NCBI GenBank assembly: GCA_001949185.1
Contig: BDGG01000008.1
Location: forward strand, 1,485,648 to 1,549,647
Source of the DNA: Ramazzottius varieornatus
Lineage: Eukaryota; Tardigrada; Eutardigrada; Parachela; Ramazzottiidae
Direction: 5' to 3'
Length of the DNA stretch: 64,000 nt
The notes below the pieces were generated by a model. That model saw only the letters and a list, made by a program, of their open reading frames with translations, had not been told where the DNA came from and did not search any database. Positions within the stretch are counted from its first letter, which is position 1; each line of letters starts with the position of its first letter. A program made the position numbers and the translations under genes. This document shows, in pieces, positions 33,770 to 46,221 of this stretch.

Positions 33770-36700
33770 ATGCCCGAGATGGACTCTACTTCCAACTCTA
33801 ACTGTAGCTATTCTTCCTCCAGCAGCGGCGCAGCCGACTCGGACAACTCGCTGATGGCTGCGGCTGTCCCGTCCAGCGGCGGAACGTCCACCCGTAAGCG
33901 GAAAGCGGCGGAGCGTGAAGCAGTCGTGGCTGCGTCAACCGCCTCCATCGTTTTTGGAAGTTTTACCGTGGAGAAAGCCAGTCCGACGCCGTACAGCGAC
34001 GCTACCAAGTGCAAAAAACTGGTGAAACATGTTAAAAGACCGATGAATGGTAAGTGTTGCTTGTTGCGCGTGCTTGTGCGGGTAGTAGGTACCCAGGAAC
34101 GAGTAGGCAATCAAGGAACCTGGCGCGAGCCCAATAATCGCCTTCATTATAATTGACACTGTGGACCTGTCCTGTCCGCTTTCATTTTCTTGTCAGGCCT
34201 AACTGGCACTGCCGAGCAAGGCTTATCAGTCATCAGGGCCAGGTTCCTTAATCACCCACGTCCTACATGCAAGTACCCACCCTGCAACGGGACCACAGAG
34301 CCGCTCAACGGGTTTATTCTGGCTATTTCCGTCACTCGACTCGCGTGAGTCAAAGCGAAGCCAGCAACTTTCCGAGCGTGCGCGAAAAACAGCCCGCTCG
34401 AGTAGCCAAACTTCTTGGTCAAGGGCCTCCGCACCAGCAATTCAAGTTCAATGCGAACATGCTTCCGAGAACACTGTCGAGAGCTGTGAACGAGAACAGT
34501 ACTGACGGTCAGAACGCTTTTCCGCGGAGAATGGCCGAAAAGGTAGAAACTCCGACCCTGATCAAGTGGCGCACCGATATCCGACCTCCATCAAATGGCG
34601 CACTGCGCTTTTCCGAATAATGTCAGCTTTTGCGAGATGCCGCTGCCTGCAGGCATGTCCGTTCCGCTCATTGAGATTGGGGTAGGCTTTGAGCCTACTC
34701 ACAGATATGTTAGCCCAAGTCGTAGTGGAAGTGGGTAGGAGTAGCTCTACTTGTGCTAATTATACCTCGGAGTGTTTAATGGGTTCTGTTGCTGATTGAT
34801 TTGAGCTGAAATTTAACTGTACAAGCAGGCCGGACTGCAGATGCATGTTTTTCTTGAAGAAGTCGCCCTGTTTCTACTGGTTCGGAAAGAAGATGGATTG
34901 GTAGCAGACGGCGCTCGGCGCAGACATTCAAGGCTCATAGAATGAGTGTTGGAATAAATTACACGTCCAAACTCTCACATGCAAACACAACGTCCGTTAC
35001 AAATAGCCCACGTTGCCTTGGATGTAGAACCCAAAAAACACCAGCACTTTTTGCTTCACTGCTTATGATTGACTGATATTTTGGCAGAAGAAAGCAGAGG
35101 TGAAAAAAGAGGAAGTTATCACGTTTTTCTAAGCGTATGCATTGATAGCCGGCCGGCTGGTTTTCGTCAGCTTGATTTGACAGCCGGGCTTGATTGACAG
35201 CTTCTGTTGACGATGTTGATCACATTGAATTTTTTAATCCACACGAAACTCAGGGTTGCAATTTATCGTTGGAAAACGGTGGAGTTGAGAAGTTCGCAGC
35301 AGTTGTTTGATTGGCATGAGGTTGATTGATGTTTGGCCGTAATATTGTTTGTCGATTGCGTTGGACTGTCAGTGTGAATTGCAGCGGCAGTTGTTGAACT
35401 GTGGATATTGGGATAAGATATGGCTTGTGTACTTGAATGTGAGCCTACGGTCGGGAGGCTTTTATGAGCTTGTGGAACGGCTATCGGCCAAAGGAAGGTC
35501 CAAGCTGACATGTTGGACGGTGGTTAACCGATTAACAGTGAACCTACAGCGCGGCTATAACGGCCAACAATATAAATAACGAGGTGTAACCTGCTCTCAT
35601 GTCTTCTCTTCTTGTTCTTGCAGCATTTATGGTCTGGTCGCAGATCGAGCGGCGCAAGATCACGCAAAACAAGCCGGACATGCACAATGCGGAAATCAGC
35701 AAGAACTTGGGAGCACGCTGGAAGACATTGGGCGAAGAGGACAAGCAGCCTTACATTGAGGAAGCGGAACGCCTGCGTGTCCTCCACATGCAAGAGTACC
35801 CCGACTAGTAAGTGAAACTGATCCACCCAACCCGCTTGAAAATAGCACTGGGTCGCCACGGTGCTTCAGGTTGCCTCACATGGTAACGCATGAAAACCCA
35901 GAATAATATTTAGTTTTCCTGAAGTACTTTGCTGATTGGAGTGAACCTTTCTCTATGTGTAGCAAGAGCATGTACGAGTGGACGAACCTCAAGGGGGTTT
36001 TCCAACCACTGGAAAAGCGTGGGATAATAGTTGGGGTTTTGGACTGAGTTTACAGAGTGTAACTTTGAAGTTGCTCTTGTATGCCAGCTTGGCTGATGTT
36101 TTACAAGGCGAACGAGATTGTGTCGGATAGTGCACCGTAGGATATAAGTGCATGAAATATATCTTGATGCCTAAGCTGGCAGCCATGTAAAGTTGAGGCA
36201 GAGGCGACGCTAAAAAGTCACTTATTGATGGACGAGAGGATATTACAATCTGGTGATAAATGCATTTTTAACGATGCTTTGACTCTTTCAGGACAGTGCA
36301 TATTGTGACGTATTCTACATACTGCAGGCAGGCCCGCATAGTCGAGAAGAAGAGCAGCTCAACTCACGAGATGTAAATTTTTGTGAGGAGGGATATTATA
36401 ACGAGACACAGAAGCCTCCTTATGTAAATACGCCAGGCCGAAATCGCACAAATCTTGTTGCAACCAATTACGATGAACGATGCACCATTAGCCAGTAACG
36501 ACTAGCAATCTTCCTCTCGCAAAAAGGTCAATACACACGAGGAACGGAGGAAGTTTCAAGAGATGATGCATACGCATGCCCACACGTTATTACCCCCCAC
36601 CAAAACGAACCTCATATCCCGTACTTCCGCTTCCGAACAAATTAAATGCCAAATGACTTCTTGCACATCGATTTAATCTGGTAACGAGCTCGGATGGCGT

Positions 36701-38827
36701 CATCGCCAGGTGGAATGTCGGACGGGATAATAGACTAATGAGAGGATCCGTGGCTGTTTTTACCCCCTAGTCGATCTTCCTGCAATTATCGACATACTTC
36801 TTCTTCTCAGAATTTCCTACATATATTTTCTGAAGACCGTTTTCTCAGGAGAAAATACTCGGACACTGTTCGCTCGTCTCCCATATTATTCCGCCCATAT
36901 CATTTTCAATATTATTCGCAAAATTGGACGTCGTCAAATAAAATTATACCCAGAACGTTGTGTTAGGTGGCGCACCTTCTCAGGCAATAGCAATGATGAG
37001 GTGCGTCACTTGAAGCAACGATCTGGGTACAATCATTTGCCAACGTCCCATATTTTACCAAGTCGATTTTCTTTGCTTCGCAAGATTTTCTGATTAACTG
37101 TGTGCCTTTCTTCCTTGCAGTAAGTATCGTCCACGGAAGAAGGCCAAGCGGGAAGACACGCCGAGCTCGGTGGGTTCTTCGGAGCACATCCCGCAGCGGA
37201 CCAGCCCGCGACCGTTGAAGCAGAAGGAAATGAAGCAAGAGCCCGGCCTGATCCTGCAAGCCATTACTCCTTTGGTGGCTTCTCCACGCTCGGCGGGTGA
37301 CCAGGTGTTAGCACGGTCAAACTCCACGGGGCCGCGTTTAAAGTTTAAATTCTGCCTAAACGACAGTAACGATCGCTCGGTAATGGAACATTTGGCCACC
37401 AAAGGCTTTGCCGCCACCGCTGTGCTGGCTAATCAGACTGGCCAATCGGGGCTACCTTCCATCAACTTCATCTCCTCCGCCATATCATCTTCGGCATCCT
37501 CATCCACCGCCTCGGACCATTTCAGCTTCTCCGACAGCCCGTTGGCCCAAGTGCCGGCCAGCCCCGGCTTCTCCAGCACCTGCTCGCTCTCTTCCCACAG
37601 TGGTGAATCCATGACGTCGGAAGGGGCTTCGCTCAGTCCGCTACCAAGTGCTCAAACTTTGGCCACTTTTGGTCCAGCTTCACAAACGGTAAGCATCTTC
37701 AAACTGATCACAAAGTATGGCCCGCCTTTAGTAGAAATCAAGGTAGTGTCAACCGGCGCTTACCGGACCGGACACCGGGTTTCTACTCCGGCGTACTATT
37801 CTTTTGAACAAATCCTAGAAATCAGTATTATTTGACTTTCGGATTACTTTCGGATTTTTTTGAAATTATACAATTAAAGGCGACTGTTTTGGAACTGATC
37901 GCATGATAAGAGATCCCGGGATAAAATAATTCCGTCTTTCGCGAAAGTAACCTTGGAAGAGTGATGGATTAGGGTGATTGAAGAACCATGAAAGTTCTTC
38001 CTTGACGCATATGCTGATTTCGGGTCTTTGGTTTATTGACAGGCATTTCCCAGCGAAGTCAGTGATATTGAGCGACTGTTGATCAGTATTTCAGACGGGA
38101 GTAGTGGGACAGATACGGGTATGAGCTCGGGACGGAGCAGCTGCAGCGAACTGCTGGTCCCCAAGGAGGAGTACCCGGCCTGTTATGTCGATTTGGATTA
38201 TGAAAAAATTCTGGACTTGTTGGACAGTCCCGACACGGCATCATGGGACCAGTGTGGTTCAGGTGGTGAAACCATGATTGGCAGCTGGAGCCCCAATATG
38301 TACGGCGACTATGGCGGCCAGCATGGCTTCCAGCACAACGGACCCGCCTGTGATATGGTCGGTGCCACCAGCCTCTCAAGTGCCTCCATGAGCAGCAGCT
38401 GCACCTCGGCATCCTCTGGATCAATCTTTGAGTTCCCCGATTACCGCTCACCAGGTTCGTCGAATCTCAGTATAACAACTTCTCCATTCCGATGAAATTT
38501 ATGACCAAGCAATCGCAGAAAAATGGTCAAATAGAAATATTGTTCGATTAAATACTGTAGAAAAATTGTGAGCTTAAAGTAGGTCGAGGTCAAAATCATG
38601 CGAAATATCGTAGAAAAATAATGTGAAATGATTAACTTGTGGGCTTTTTTCACGCTGTAATCTCAATTCTGTAATCGTGAGCGTTGAAAGCTGAGTGTGG
38701 GATTCTGTCTCTAGAAGGTTCGGCCTTGTTGGAAAGCGAATGGCTGCAAGGACAAACTCAACCTCAGCCTACGGCACAGCAGCAGCAGCAGACTTCGGCA
38801 CAAAATGGCCTTCTTTCCGCTCATTGA
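33770..38827 (+). CDS. SoxC: SoxC-group HMG-box transcription factor (Sox4/11/12 type)
   Basis: Five exons: 33770-34049, 35624-35807, 37121-37688, 38043-38454 and 38715-38827 (518 aa, phases close). It is a nuclear DNA-binding regulator; SoxC proteins act in neural and mesenchymal differentiation. A Ser-rich N-terminus precedes the HMG box (about 86-164), which is split by two introns: KHVKRPMN | [13 protein letters not shown]...[13 protein letters not shown]...YPDY | [17 protein letters not shown] and DMHNAEISK are characteristic of group C. A long Ser/Pro-rich middle follows. The C-terminal [20 protein letters not shown] (about 473-492) aligns with the vertebrate SoxC transactivation end (FPDYCTPEV...GDW), which supports the last splice even though its donor is GTTCGT. 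Reading through instead would stop at 38495. A glutamine run (CAG repeat) follows. Intron 2 (about 1.3 kb) carries a palindromic repeat 71 bases before its acceptor. Confidence 0.93.
36925..37049. repeat. Palindromic MITE-like repeat in SoxC intron 2
   Basis: One of the better-preserved copies. The left end GGACGTCGTCAAATAAAATT...TACCCAGAACGTTG mirrors the right end CAACGATCTGGGTA...ATCATTTGCCAACGTCC, with GGTGGCGCACC and GGTGCGTCAC flanking a short central loop. Confidence 0.8.
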
Positions 38828-40324
38828 TGATTGAAAAGCAGAGTCCTCTACGTAGCCAGAGTTCGAGTTGTGTACAAAGTTTTTTTCTTTCATATTTCAT
38901 ACCTTTTAAAAACTGGCAGCCTTCCTCTTCCCCCTTTCTCTTCAATTCTTCGACGAAAGCTCTAGAGGACTTGATTTTGATGTTGTGAGACTGTGCATTG
39001 AACGACAGAAGCAGACTTTATATCCCTCTCTTACTCGACTTGGTGGACGAATATTCAGTACATATGTGGAATATACTCGGTTATTGACATACTGGTATAT
39101 GGACGGAACTGGTGGACGCTTGACTGGCTGATTGATTGACTGGTGCTGGGAAACAAGGAGGAAGGAGCGAGAGGATCGAGGAAGGAAGTGGAAGGATTCA
39201 CTCGACTGTCACAGGCAGCACAACTGTGTGATATTTCTCTCCCTCTCGCCAATGTGTCCATTATGGCAGACCCGAGCTCTGGTCATCAACGTCGGAATGG
39301 AGGGATGGATGGATTGAACAAACCAAATCTTGTGCTCAAAGGACACCGAAGATGTTAGGTTGGTTTTCCCTCTTGTTTATTATCTACACAGTTGGCTTCT
39401 GATTTGCTGAAAACTGAAAAAAAATTCTTTTCAATTCCGAAATCTTTTTTTTCATCGTTTTTTGATTCAACATTTTTTTCTTGTTTTGTCTCTCGCTTGG
39501 TACACATCACCTTTTTCTACTTTTCCCTCCTCAGTAAGAATCCGACGACAGTTCGCGAACACTGAAGACTGTTTTTCCAGATAAAGTATGAAAAGTTTTC
39601 CGTTTAGGTGGGATAGTTTTCTGCTTTAATCCAGGCTTCAGAATGTGACGTCGGTTTTTCGGAATCTGTCTTTGAGAAACTCCGGAGAGACTTGGTGGAG
39701 ATAATGTGAGGACTGTTTTTGGAATCCATATCATTAAACAAGCGCTACTTGAGAAGGGCACGCCGTCAAAGACAAGTGGCGTTGATATTATTATTATTAT
39801 TATTTGCTGAAATATTTGTGTGTGTGTGGACGTGGTGGAATACTTTCGGTGTCTCAAGCTTTTTCTCCAATTGCTACAGCTTCTTCAATCTGTGCCACAT
39901 TATGAGTTCAGATAGTTGTGGTGGCGGAATAGAGCTGCAACGGGTGTTGTGTTACGGCGTGCGGTGACTGCGGCCTTCAGGTTTCCTCCACAGCAATCTT
40001 CGCTGATGACATACCCACTACAGCTGCAGTTCGCTGAACACTTTGACCGGAGCTATTTTTCTCTCAGCGCGCTGACGCAAGCACCGACCAACGAGATAAG
40101 GACCATCATTTGGAGCCAATTGGAAAAACAAATTAGCAGCCTGCTTCGACCATTAACCCACCATAAAATACTCCCCACACTTGCTTGAGAGGACATTAAG
40201 ACTAGAACCTAGCACTCCCTCTCCTGACTTTCCACCGTACAGGAATCCCTGTATCGGAAAAAAATTAGTTTCGGAATGTGCGGAAGACTTCCTTATCCAA
40301 TATCCTGAATATTTAATCCATTTA
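38828..40324. other. SoxC 3' UTR and gene-free DNA
   Basis: The first part is probably SoxC 3' UTR; no clear polyadenylation signal was found near the stop. An (ATT)n microsatellite of about 20 bases lies near 39786. No other gene is supported. Confidence 0.4.
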
Positions 40325-40445
40325 GAGCTCGGCAAACGAACTCGACCAGATCGACTTTTCCAGTGGTGCACGTTTCCAGCGAATTTGGCTGGAAGTGTGC
40401 GTCGCTTGGGAAAACAATCTGGTCGAGTCTGTTTTGCGAGCTCCC
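40325..40445. repeat. Palindromic MITE-like repeat, copy 5
   Basis: Very regular inverted structure: GAGCTCGGCAAACGAACTCG...CCAGATCGACTTTTCC on the left, GGGAAAACAATCTGG...CGAGTCTGTTTTGCGAGCTC on the right, around TTCCAGCGAATTTGGCTGGAA. Confidence 0.8.
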
Positions 40446-42057
40446 ACCGATGTTTTTCCCTATCGATTTGCTTATTCGAAAGAACACTGACTGTCTTTCA
40501 GTTATGTATTTTTCATGAAGGGGAAATTGCAAGGCCGAATGCTCCATAAATAAATGTAAAGTGGTTGGAGGTCACGAGTTCTTCGACATAAATTGTAGCT
40601 TGGCCTAGCTTGGATCAGAAAGCCGGCTTTCGGAAAATTAAATTCGAGCAAGTGGATGCTCGAGAGTTGACTGATGGATAATTCCCGGGCTGTGCCATCG
40701 CCACGCCATATGCGTGTGATTCTCATTTAGCTTCAAGGTCGCGGCCACCGAGCAATGCTGAGCTATAGAGCAATTCTGATGGATGGCTTGTCCTCTCCTG
40801 ACACAATCACTCTCCTATTGTACGGGCTCCTTTTTCAATCTCTTCTAATCTCCCTCTCTTGCAAGAACAATACCGCTCCTTTTCGCCTGAATGCTAGTTA
40901 GCAGCAGCTTGGATGGTTATATTTATAACTTATGGCTCTGTTATTAAGCAGCGATGCCGTCCGGTGTCAGGCTCCGCTATATAGTTGCTCGTTCCAGCTT
41001 CCCGCAGGCCATAATACAGGCCCAGCATGCATTATACCAGTAAGCTGTCTGAAGACCGGGGAACAGCACTGGCCAGTACGGCGCCTACGCAGTGATAAAT
41101 TGAACCTTCATAGCGCTTCCGGACTTTCTCAAATTTCCCTCATTACAGTATATCCACCGGTTGAGGTTTTCACCTAAGAGAAGTACCGAAGACTCGGCAA
41201 ACCATTTTTTACTGTTCATTTCTCACGTGGATTAAATTAATGGACTTTCTGAGGCTTGACGTTTCCTCGTGTGTTGTAAGCGCGTCTCGAGTGTCACGAA
41301 GATGTCCACAGCTCAAGTGCAAAGTGGAATGTCGAGTGGACAGGTTTCTCGACGAGATTCCTGGCCGTGTCTGTTGGTCAAGTGGACTATTCCCCGTCGA
41401 AGCGTTAAGCAGTCTCGTCAGCTGCATTTATGCGGAACCAAGCATGCGCATCTTCTTATCAGTCTTTTCTTCTGTCACCCATCTCCCCTTCAAATCATGC
41501 ACTTTTGTAGGGTTCTGTGCAGCATCAGCCCGATTAATCAAGTCTTTAATGAGGCTTCCATCATCGGCACGTTTGTCAAGGATGTGGTACCCTGCTGTGT
41601 CAGCTCGATCTGCTCGGTACAGCGCGCAATTAATCAAGAACCTGGCTGCAAGGCAAGCTTCATGCTGTATATATACCAGGGTCCATTATTATGAGCAATG
41701 TCTTTTTAATTTCTTGTAAGCTTCACCGACACTGTCAGCAGCACACTGGGCCTCATAATAGACTTCCGCGCCATGGCAAAGATTGTCTTTCTCGACGATG
41801 ATGATCAACCTTTTGCAGAAAAGAGGCCTGTATAGCCCAGCCTTGTCAGCATTCAAGTGCTTACATGTGTACATGGCAATTGATCGTCCTCTAATGATCA
41901 GTCATCAGCCTTTTTATTGTTGACCGACTTTGCAGGAAAAATTATACATCTTTGCCTCGCTTTTACACAGAAATGCAACCGGGTCCTTTTAAAGTGGAAG
42001 TCCGTTGTATCCATCGTAAAAACGAGGAAAACGACCTTTGCTTTTGACAAATAGGCC

Positions 42058-42385
42058 AGTCAAAGCCGGCTTTACGACCGATCGTAACCATCATTACGGT
42101 AAAGACGCTTCCTCAACGCTCTCGTGCATTTCTCCCGGTGCAATGATGCAACACATGATCGCTGAGCGATTCGAGAGACTTGTGTTTTCGTTCTTCGTTT
42201 TCCGACAGCCAAGAATGCCGGTACTTGTCTTGTTAGGGACCACCAACCGAGAGTGCGGGACGGTAAGAAGAACCAGGAAAGTGGCTGATCGTTGGACTGC
42301 TTGGAGAGTAGCAGTGCAAAAGCCCACGCCGTATTTGTCGATCAGCTTGTATAGAGCAATCGATGGTCATAAAAGCCGGCCTAAC
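42058..42385. repeat. Possible second MITE with GCCGGCTTT ends
   Basis: The left end AAAGCCGGCTTTACGACCGAT at about 42063 is mirrored by a right end ending GGTCATAAAAGCCGGC at about 42378. The interval of about 325 bases has no coding sequence. Related single motifs occur at 40621, 44297, 47041 and 21781. Confidence 0.4.
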
Positions 42386-42520
42386 GTACCCATCGGTTAG
42401 GTTTGAAGCCGCTCAGAACGCCGCATTCAACGGAGGATTATTGTCTAACCACAGCTCGTTCTTCAGGTTTCCAAGTATTGTAGACGCCTTCCAGCAGGAG
42501 TCGTCCTGAAAAATATACAT

Positions 42521-42631
42521 TGCGAGCAAATCAGCTGAAACCAGATTGTTTTTCCAGGTGGCGCACGCTGTCATTGTTCTTGGCTGATAGTGGCGCGGGA
42601 AACAATCTGGTTCGAGTCATTTGCCCACTTC
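42521..42631. repeat. Palindromic MITE-like repeat, copy 6 (family type)
   Basis: Left AGCAAATCAGCTGAAACCAG, ATTGTTTTTCC, AGGTGGCGCACG; centre TCATTGTTCTTGGCTG; right AGTGGCGCGGGAAACAATCT, GGTTCGAGTCATTTGCCCAC. The family outline is: GTGGGCAAATGA, ACCAGATCGTT, CAAGTGGCGCAC, a short loop with ATTGGCT, then the same blocks inverted. The length is 95-125 bases and no ORF is present. Confidence 0.8.
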
Positions 42632-42639
42632 TTTTGGGA

Positions 42640-45180
42640 AGTCGAGTAAGTCTCTCCTGCGTTTTAACATTGAACTCCGCGGGTTGCTTTAAGAACGGGC
42701 CAAAAAGCGCAAGACTTTGTTGGGAAAAGATGGGTTCGCTGAAGGTTTACGCCAGGTTTTTTGCTCATGTGATCGGCAGTTTGATGTCACTGTCTTTTGA
42801 CATTTCGATGGGTATTGTAAAGGAGGAAGTATGTTTGCTCGAAGCAGAAATGTACAGTAGGAAAGTACCCAATGTAATCTTGGCAAACAGGCTGGTCAAC
42901 AAGAGGCTTTCTTGCTCTTTTTTCTACTTCCAAATTGCAGTTTGCACGGAACACATATAGCGACGCGCTGTATAGCTCTATTGACGGTATTCAATTCCCC
43001 ACAAATGGCCATGGGAATATCAAGCCTCGCAGCTGTCAAACGAGCCAACCCACAGAAGCCTTTCTTATGAAGCCAGCTTGGCTACTAGATCACCCACAAA
43101 AGACAGCTTCTGTTTTCCTTTGGTCGATATCTCAGATGCGCAGTTCCATTTCTGACACTTTGACGTGAAACTATGCTTTAATCAGCTGATAGATTCTCAG
43201 AGAACCGATGAGCGCGCCTCCTGTAACGTGTCCACAATGAGCCTATGCAAACTTCGAAATTATGACGTATCATCTGTCAAGAAGATACGCTAATTTAAGA
43301 TCGGTCAGAATGACGACATGTGGAGTGTTCGAACAGAATGCCTAATATTCCACAGATACTTTTGATAGCTAGGCTATTTTGAAATTTCCCTCAGGAAGCC
43401 AGGAAAAAAAACCATAGCGATTCTGACGTGCTAGTCGGTTGTATGGCCTAGGTGTAGGGGCCAAAGACTAATCGAACCATTTATTAGCTGGTTCCCTCCA
43501 AAATTTCCCTCAGGATAGCTGGCACTCGGAGAACGTAGTCTCTCCCGGTAAAGCGAATGATTAGAAGTCTTCCATTCGGAACGGTCTTGGCCTTGACAAC
43601 TTTGGAACCATAAATGGGCGTATGGGTGTTTGGGCGGGGTCGCTGGTCTGTGGACAAGGTAAGCCTGACCAGATCGTGTTTATTCAGGGAGATCGAATAT
43701 CATCTTCCATTCATTACTGCCGCACTAATTTCGGCGCCACAATGACTTCGTGAGCATGTCAAAGGGATGGGAAAGGAAAGGGAGCGTACAAAAGCAGCAG
43801 AGTCCAGTAATCGACCAAGGGCAAAACCTTATCAGTTATCAATACATGACGTCGATATTTATCGCTTTTAAAAGAATCGAGACGTCGGCCTACTGTAATG
43901 ATAATATCCCTGGCCATGCATGCAAATCGGGCTCGAGATGGCCACAATTGAACGCCACTAACTTTTCCGCTCGAGTGCGCCATGTTTGGCCTACGGACCG
44001 GAAGAAGGCGACGTCGATCGGTCGGGTGGTTGGTTGACGTCGACAAGACTATTATATTCGGCTGGCGACAATTCGTTGAGCAAGCAAAGTAACGCCGGTT
44101 TCGGATACAGCCAGTATTTTCGTATAAATATCCAGCTACTGCTATAACTCTTTTGAACGGTTGCAAATGTGCTCGGTTGACACAAAATAGGCATCCAAAG
44201 CCTGCCTTACACGCTTCGTTCGGCCCGTTGATACTTTATCTGTCTGTAATAGTAATAACAAAAATATATATCTCTTCGACAAGCTACGCTACGGCCAAAC
44301 CGGCTTTTCCTTTCCGTCAGCCAATGAAAACTGCGAAGCCAATTTGCAAGCTGGTTTTCGTAGAAAATGTCGTGCTGAAAATCATAGGAAAATACCGGAG
44401 CTCTGGATGTACACTATAACCCATGTAAAAATGGTGCTACGTTAGATACTCTGCAGGTGACCTTTTGCACTTGATTGAAGAGAAAGAAAAGCACAGCGAG
44501 CACAGTAATCGCGATTGTTCGCTTTTGAGCGTATATCCCCTTGAACGTGAAGGAAAAGGGATCCTTTGAGTGAACAACGCCCTGGTCCCCATATCCCAGC
44601 CAGTGAACTCTTTACATGTGCATTCAATCGTTAGGTTCGAGCTGATTTACTATCGGCGACATGCAAAGAATAATATAATCATGTGGCGAAGCTTTGGCCA
44701 AAGCGGAGTGACTTTTCAGTGGTTCAAACGAGATGAAGCACTCTTTGGAGAACCGCTAAGAGACTCGAATGGAATGCAGGGCCGGAGAAGCAAATTAACC
44801 ACTTATTACTGTACTGCAAACTGCATCAAGATTAATCGGGTGGCTTTTTCTGCGGATTTGCACCAATGTTATGTCCCATGGGTGAATGGGGCAGCTCGCG
44901 ACGCCCTCGTCGAAAGTCTCCATATCGTATATATGGCCATCCCGTAACGTTCTAGCAACCAAGTCAACCGTACCGCTATTGTCGACCCCGCCGTCGCTGA
45001 CACTCGTATGCATCGTAAATCCTATTGTAGAATGCAGGAAAAAACACTCAAGTACCGTTGCGGTTTTATGACTCTGAATGCCTGCTTACGCCACAGCCGC
45101 GCTCACGCTATACGGATCGTACATTATTAGATCCGAAAAAGAAAGTGAAGCGTGAAAGCTTTCGAATTCTTTGCTGACCG
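42640..45180. other. Gene-free DNA
   Basis: Short ORFs only (up to 146 codons at 42520-42960, partly inside the repeat). The motif GCCGGTTTCGGATACAGCC at about 44094 resembles GCCGGTTTCACATACAGCC at about 45574, which suggests dispersed copies of another short element. Confidence 0.4.
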
Positions 45181-45185
45181 AAACA

Positions 45186-45300
45186 TGGACGAAGTATTTG
45201 TGCCAGATTATTTTTAAAAGTGGCACACCGTACCAGCTAATAACAATGAAAACATGCGCCACTTGAGCAAACGATCTGGCTGGGATCGTTTTCTCACGTC
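45186..45300. repeat. Palindromic MITE-like repeat, copy 7
   Basis: Left CCAGATTATTTTTAAAAGTG, inner AGTGGCACACC, central AATAACAATGAAAAC, right GCGCCACTTGAGCAAACGAT, CTGGCTGGGATCGTTTTCTC. Confidence 0.65.
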
Positions 45301-46139
45301 TTATTTAATAGATGATTTCTTAGCGTGAATATTCGCCGACCGCAAATAACCGCTGTAAATAACTTGTTCTTTGAAGTTCGGTAGAGCAAATAGGTTTACT
45401 ACACGCGGGAGGAAAAACCACAGGGTGGTACAAAGTGAGTATTAAAAGCAATTTGTCAATGGTGAATATGGCTTCTTAAGACATGTTCATGTCAGGTAAG
45501 CTTTGGAGGCTGTACAAGTGTCTAGAGAGTATAGACTATTTTAAGGAAGGCTGCAGTTGATGATTTAACAGAGCCGGTTTCACATACAGCCCTGGGCTAA
45601 TAAGGATATGTAATAGCATATACTTGATGCTGGAAAGGTGCAGGAAAACGTTTATGTCGCTTGATGATGGAAACACATGTTCTTGGCCAAATAGTCCTGT
45701 CATCTTTTGATTGAAAGCAGAGACACCGTGGCCGGATATTCTTCTCGCTGTATAATATGGCTGGGACGAATATAAGCCGACGAAACACGTATCATCTGGG
45801 TGTCATATTGTCTGCTGGGGATGTTTCTACCAGACAGCCGGAAAGACAATCTTCCTTTAGCGGTCGTTGAAGCGTGCTAAATGCTCGTAGGCGACAGCCA
45901 CCGAACCGGCTTAGATTGTCTGTTCATATCGTCAGAATATCAGAGATTTGGAAAAGAAGGGACATCTCCGGCTTTCCTCAAGTCTAAAGATAGGAGGGTC
46001 ATGCCTTATAACAATCGCTTGATATTCAGCCTTTTATTCCTGTAGCTTTCCTTCTGACTGTTGAACCCGGAAGTCTAATTCGCCGGCACGGTGGAGTGTA
46101 TCCAAGACAGGCATCAAAATATATAAGATGGTTAATTTA

Positions 46140-46221
46140 ATTGGCGCACGTTTTCATTGCTATTAGCTGGAAGGATGTGCCACTCAGGATGACGACCGTG
46201 GGCGATTCGTTTGCCCAGCTC
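46140..46221. repeat. Palindromic MITE-like repeat, copy 8 (left end lost)
   Basis: TTGGCGCACGTTTTCATTGC, TATTAGCTGG, GTGCCACTCAGGATGACGAC, then CGATTCGTTTGCCC. The left terminal block is not recognisable. Confidence 0.6.

Noticed and set aside
34558-34608. AAGTGGCGCACCG and AAATGGCGCACTG in tandem near 34565 and 34595, resembling the inner block of the palindromic repeat
   Set aside because: The two blocks are in the same orientation and the terminal blocks are missing, so membership in the family is not supported.
38454-38495. SoxC ending at 38495 by reading through the last donor
   Set aside because: Splicing to 38715 yields a C-terminus that aligns with the conserved SoxC transactivation end, whereas the read-through tail does not.
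41428-41637. A charged 69-codon minus-strand ORF downstream of a TATATATA run
   Set aside because: No in-frame ATG near the putative start site and no recognisable family; the TATA run may be simple AT sequence.
42600-42620. A GGTTCGAGTC sequence resembling a tRNA B box inside a palindromic repeat
   Set aside because: No A box at the right distance and no cloverleaf can be drawn; the palindrome explains the sequence better.
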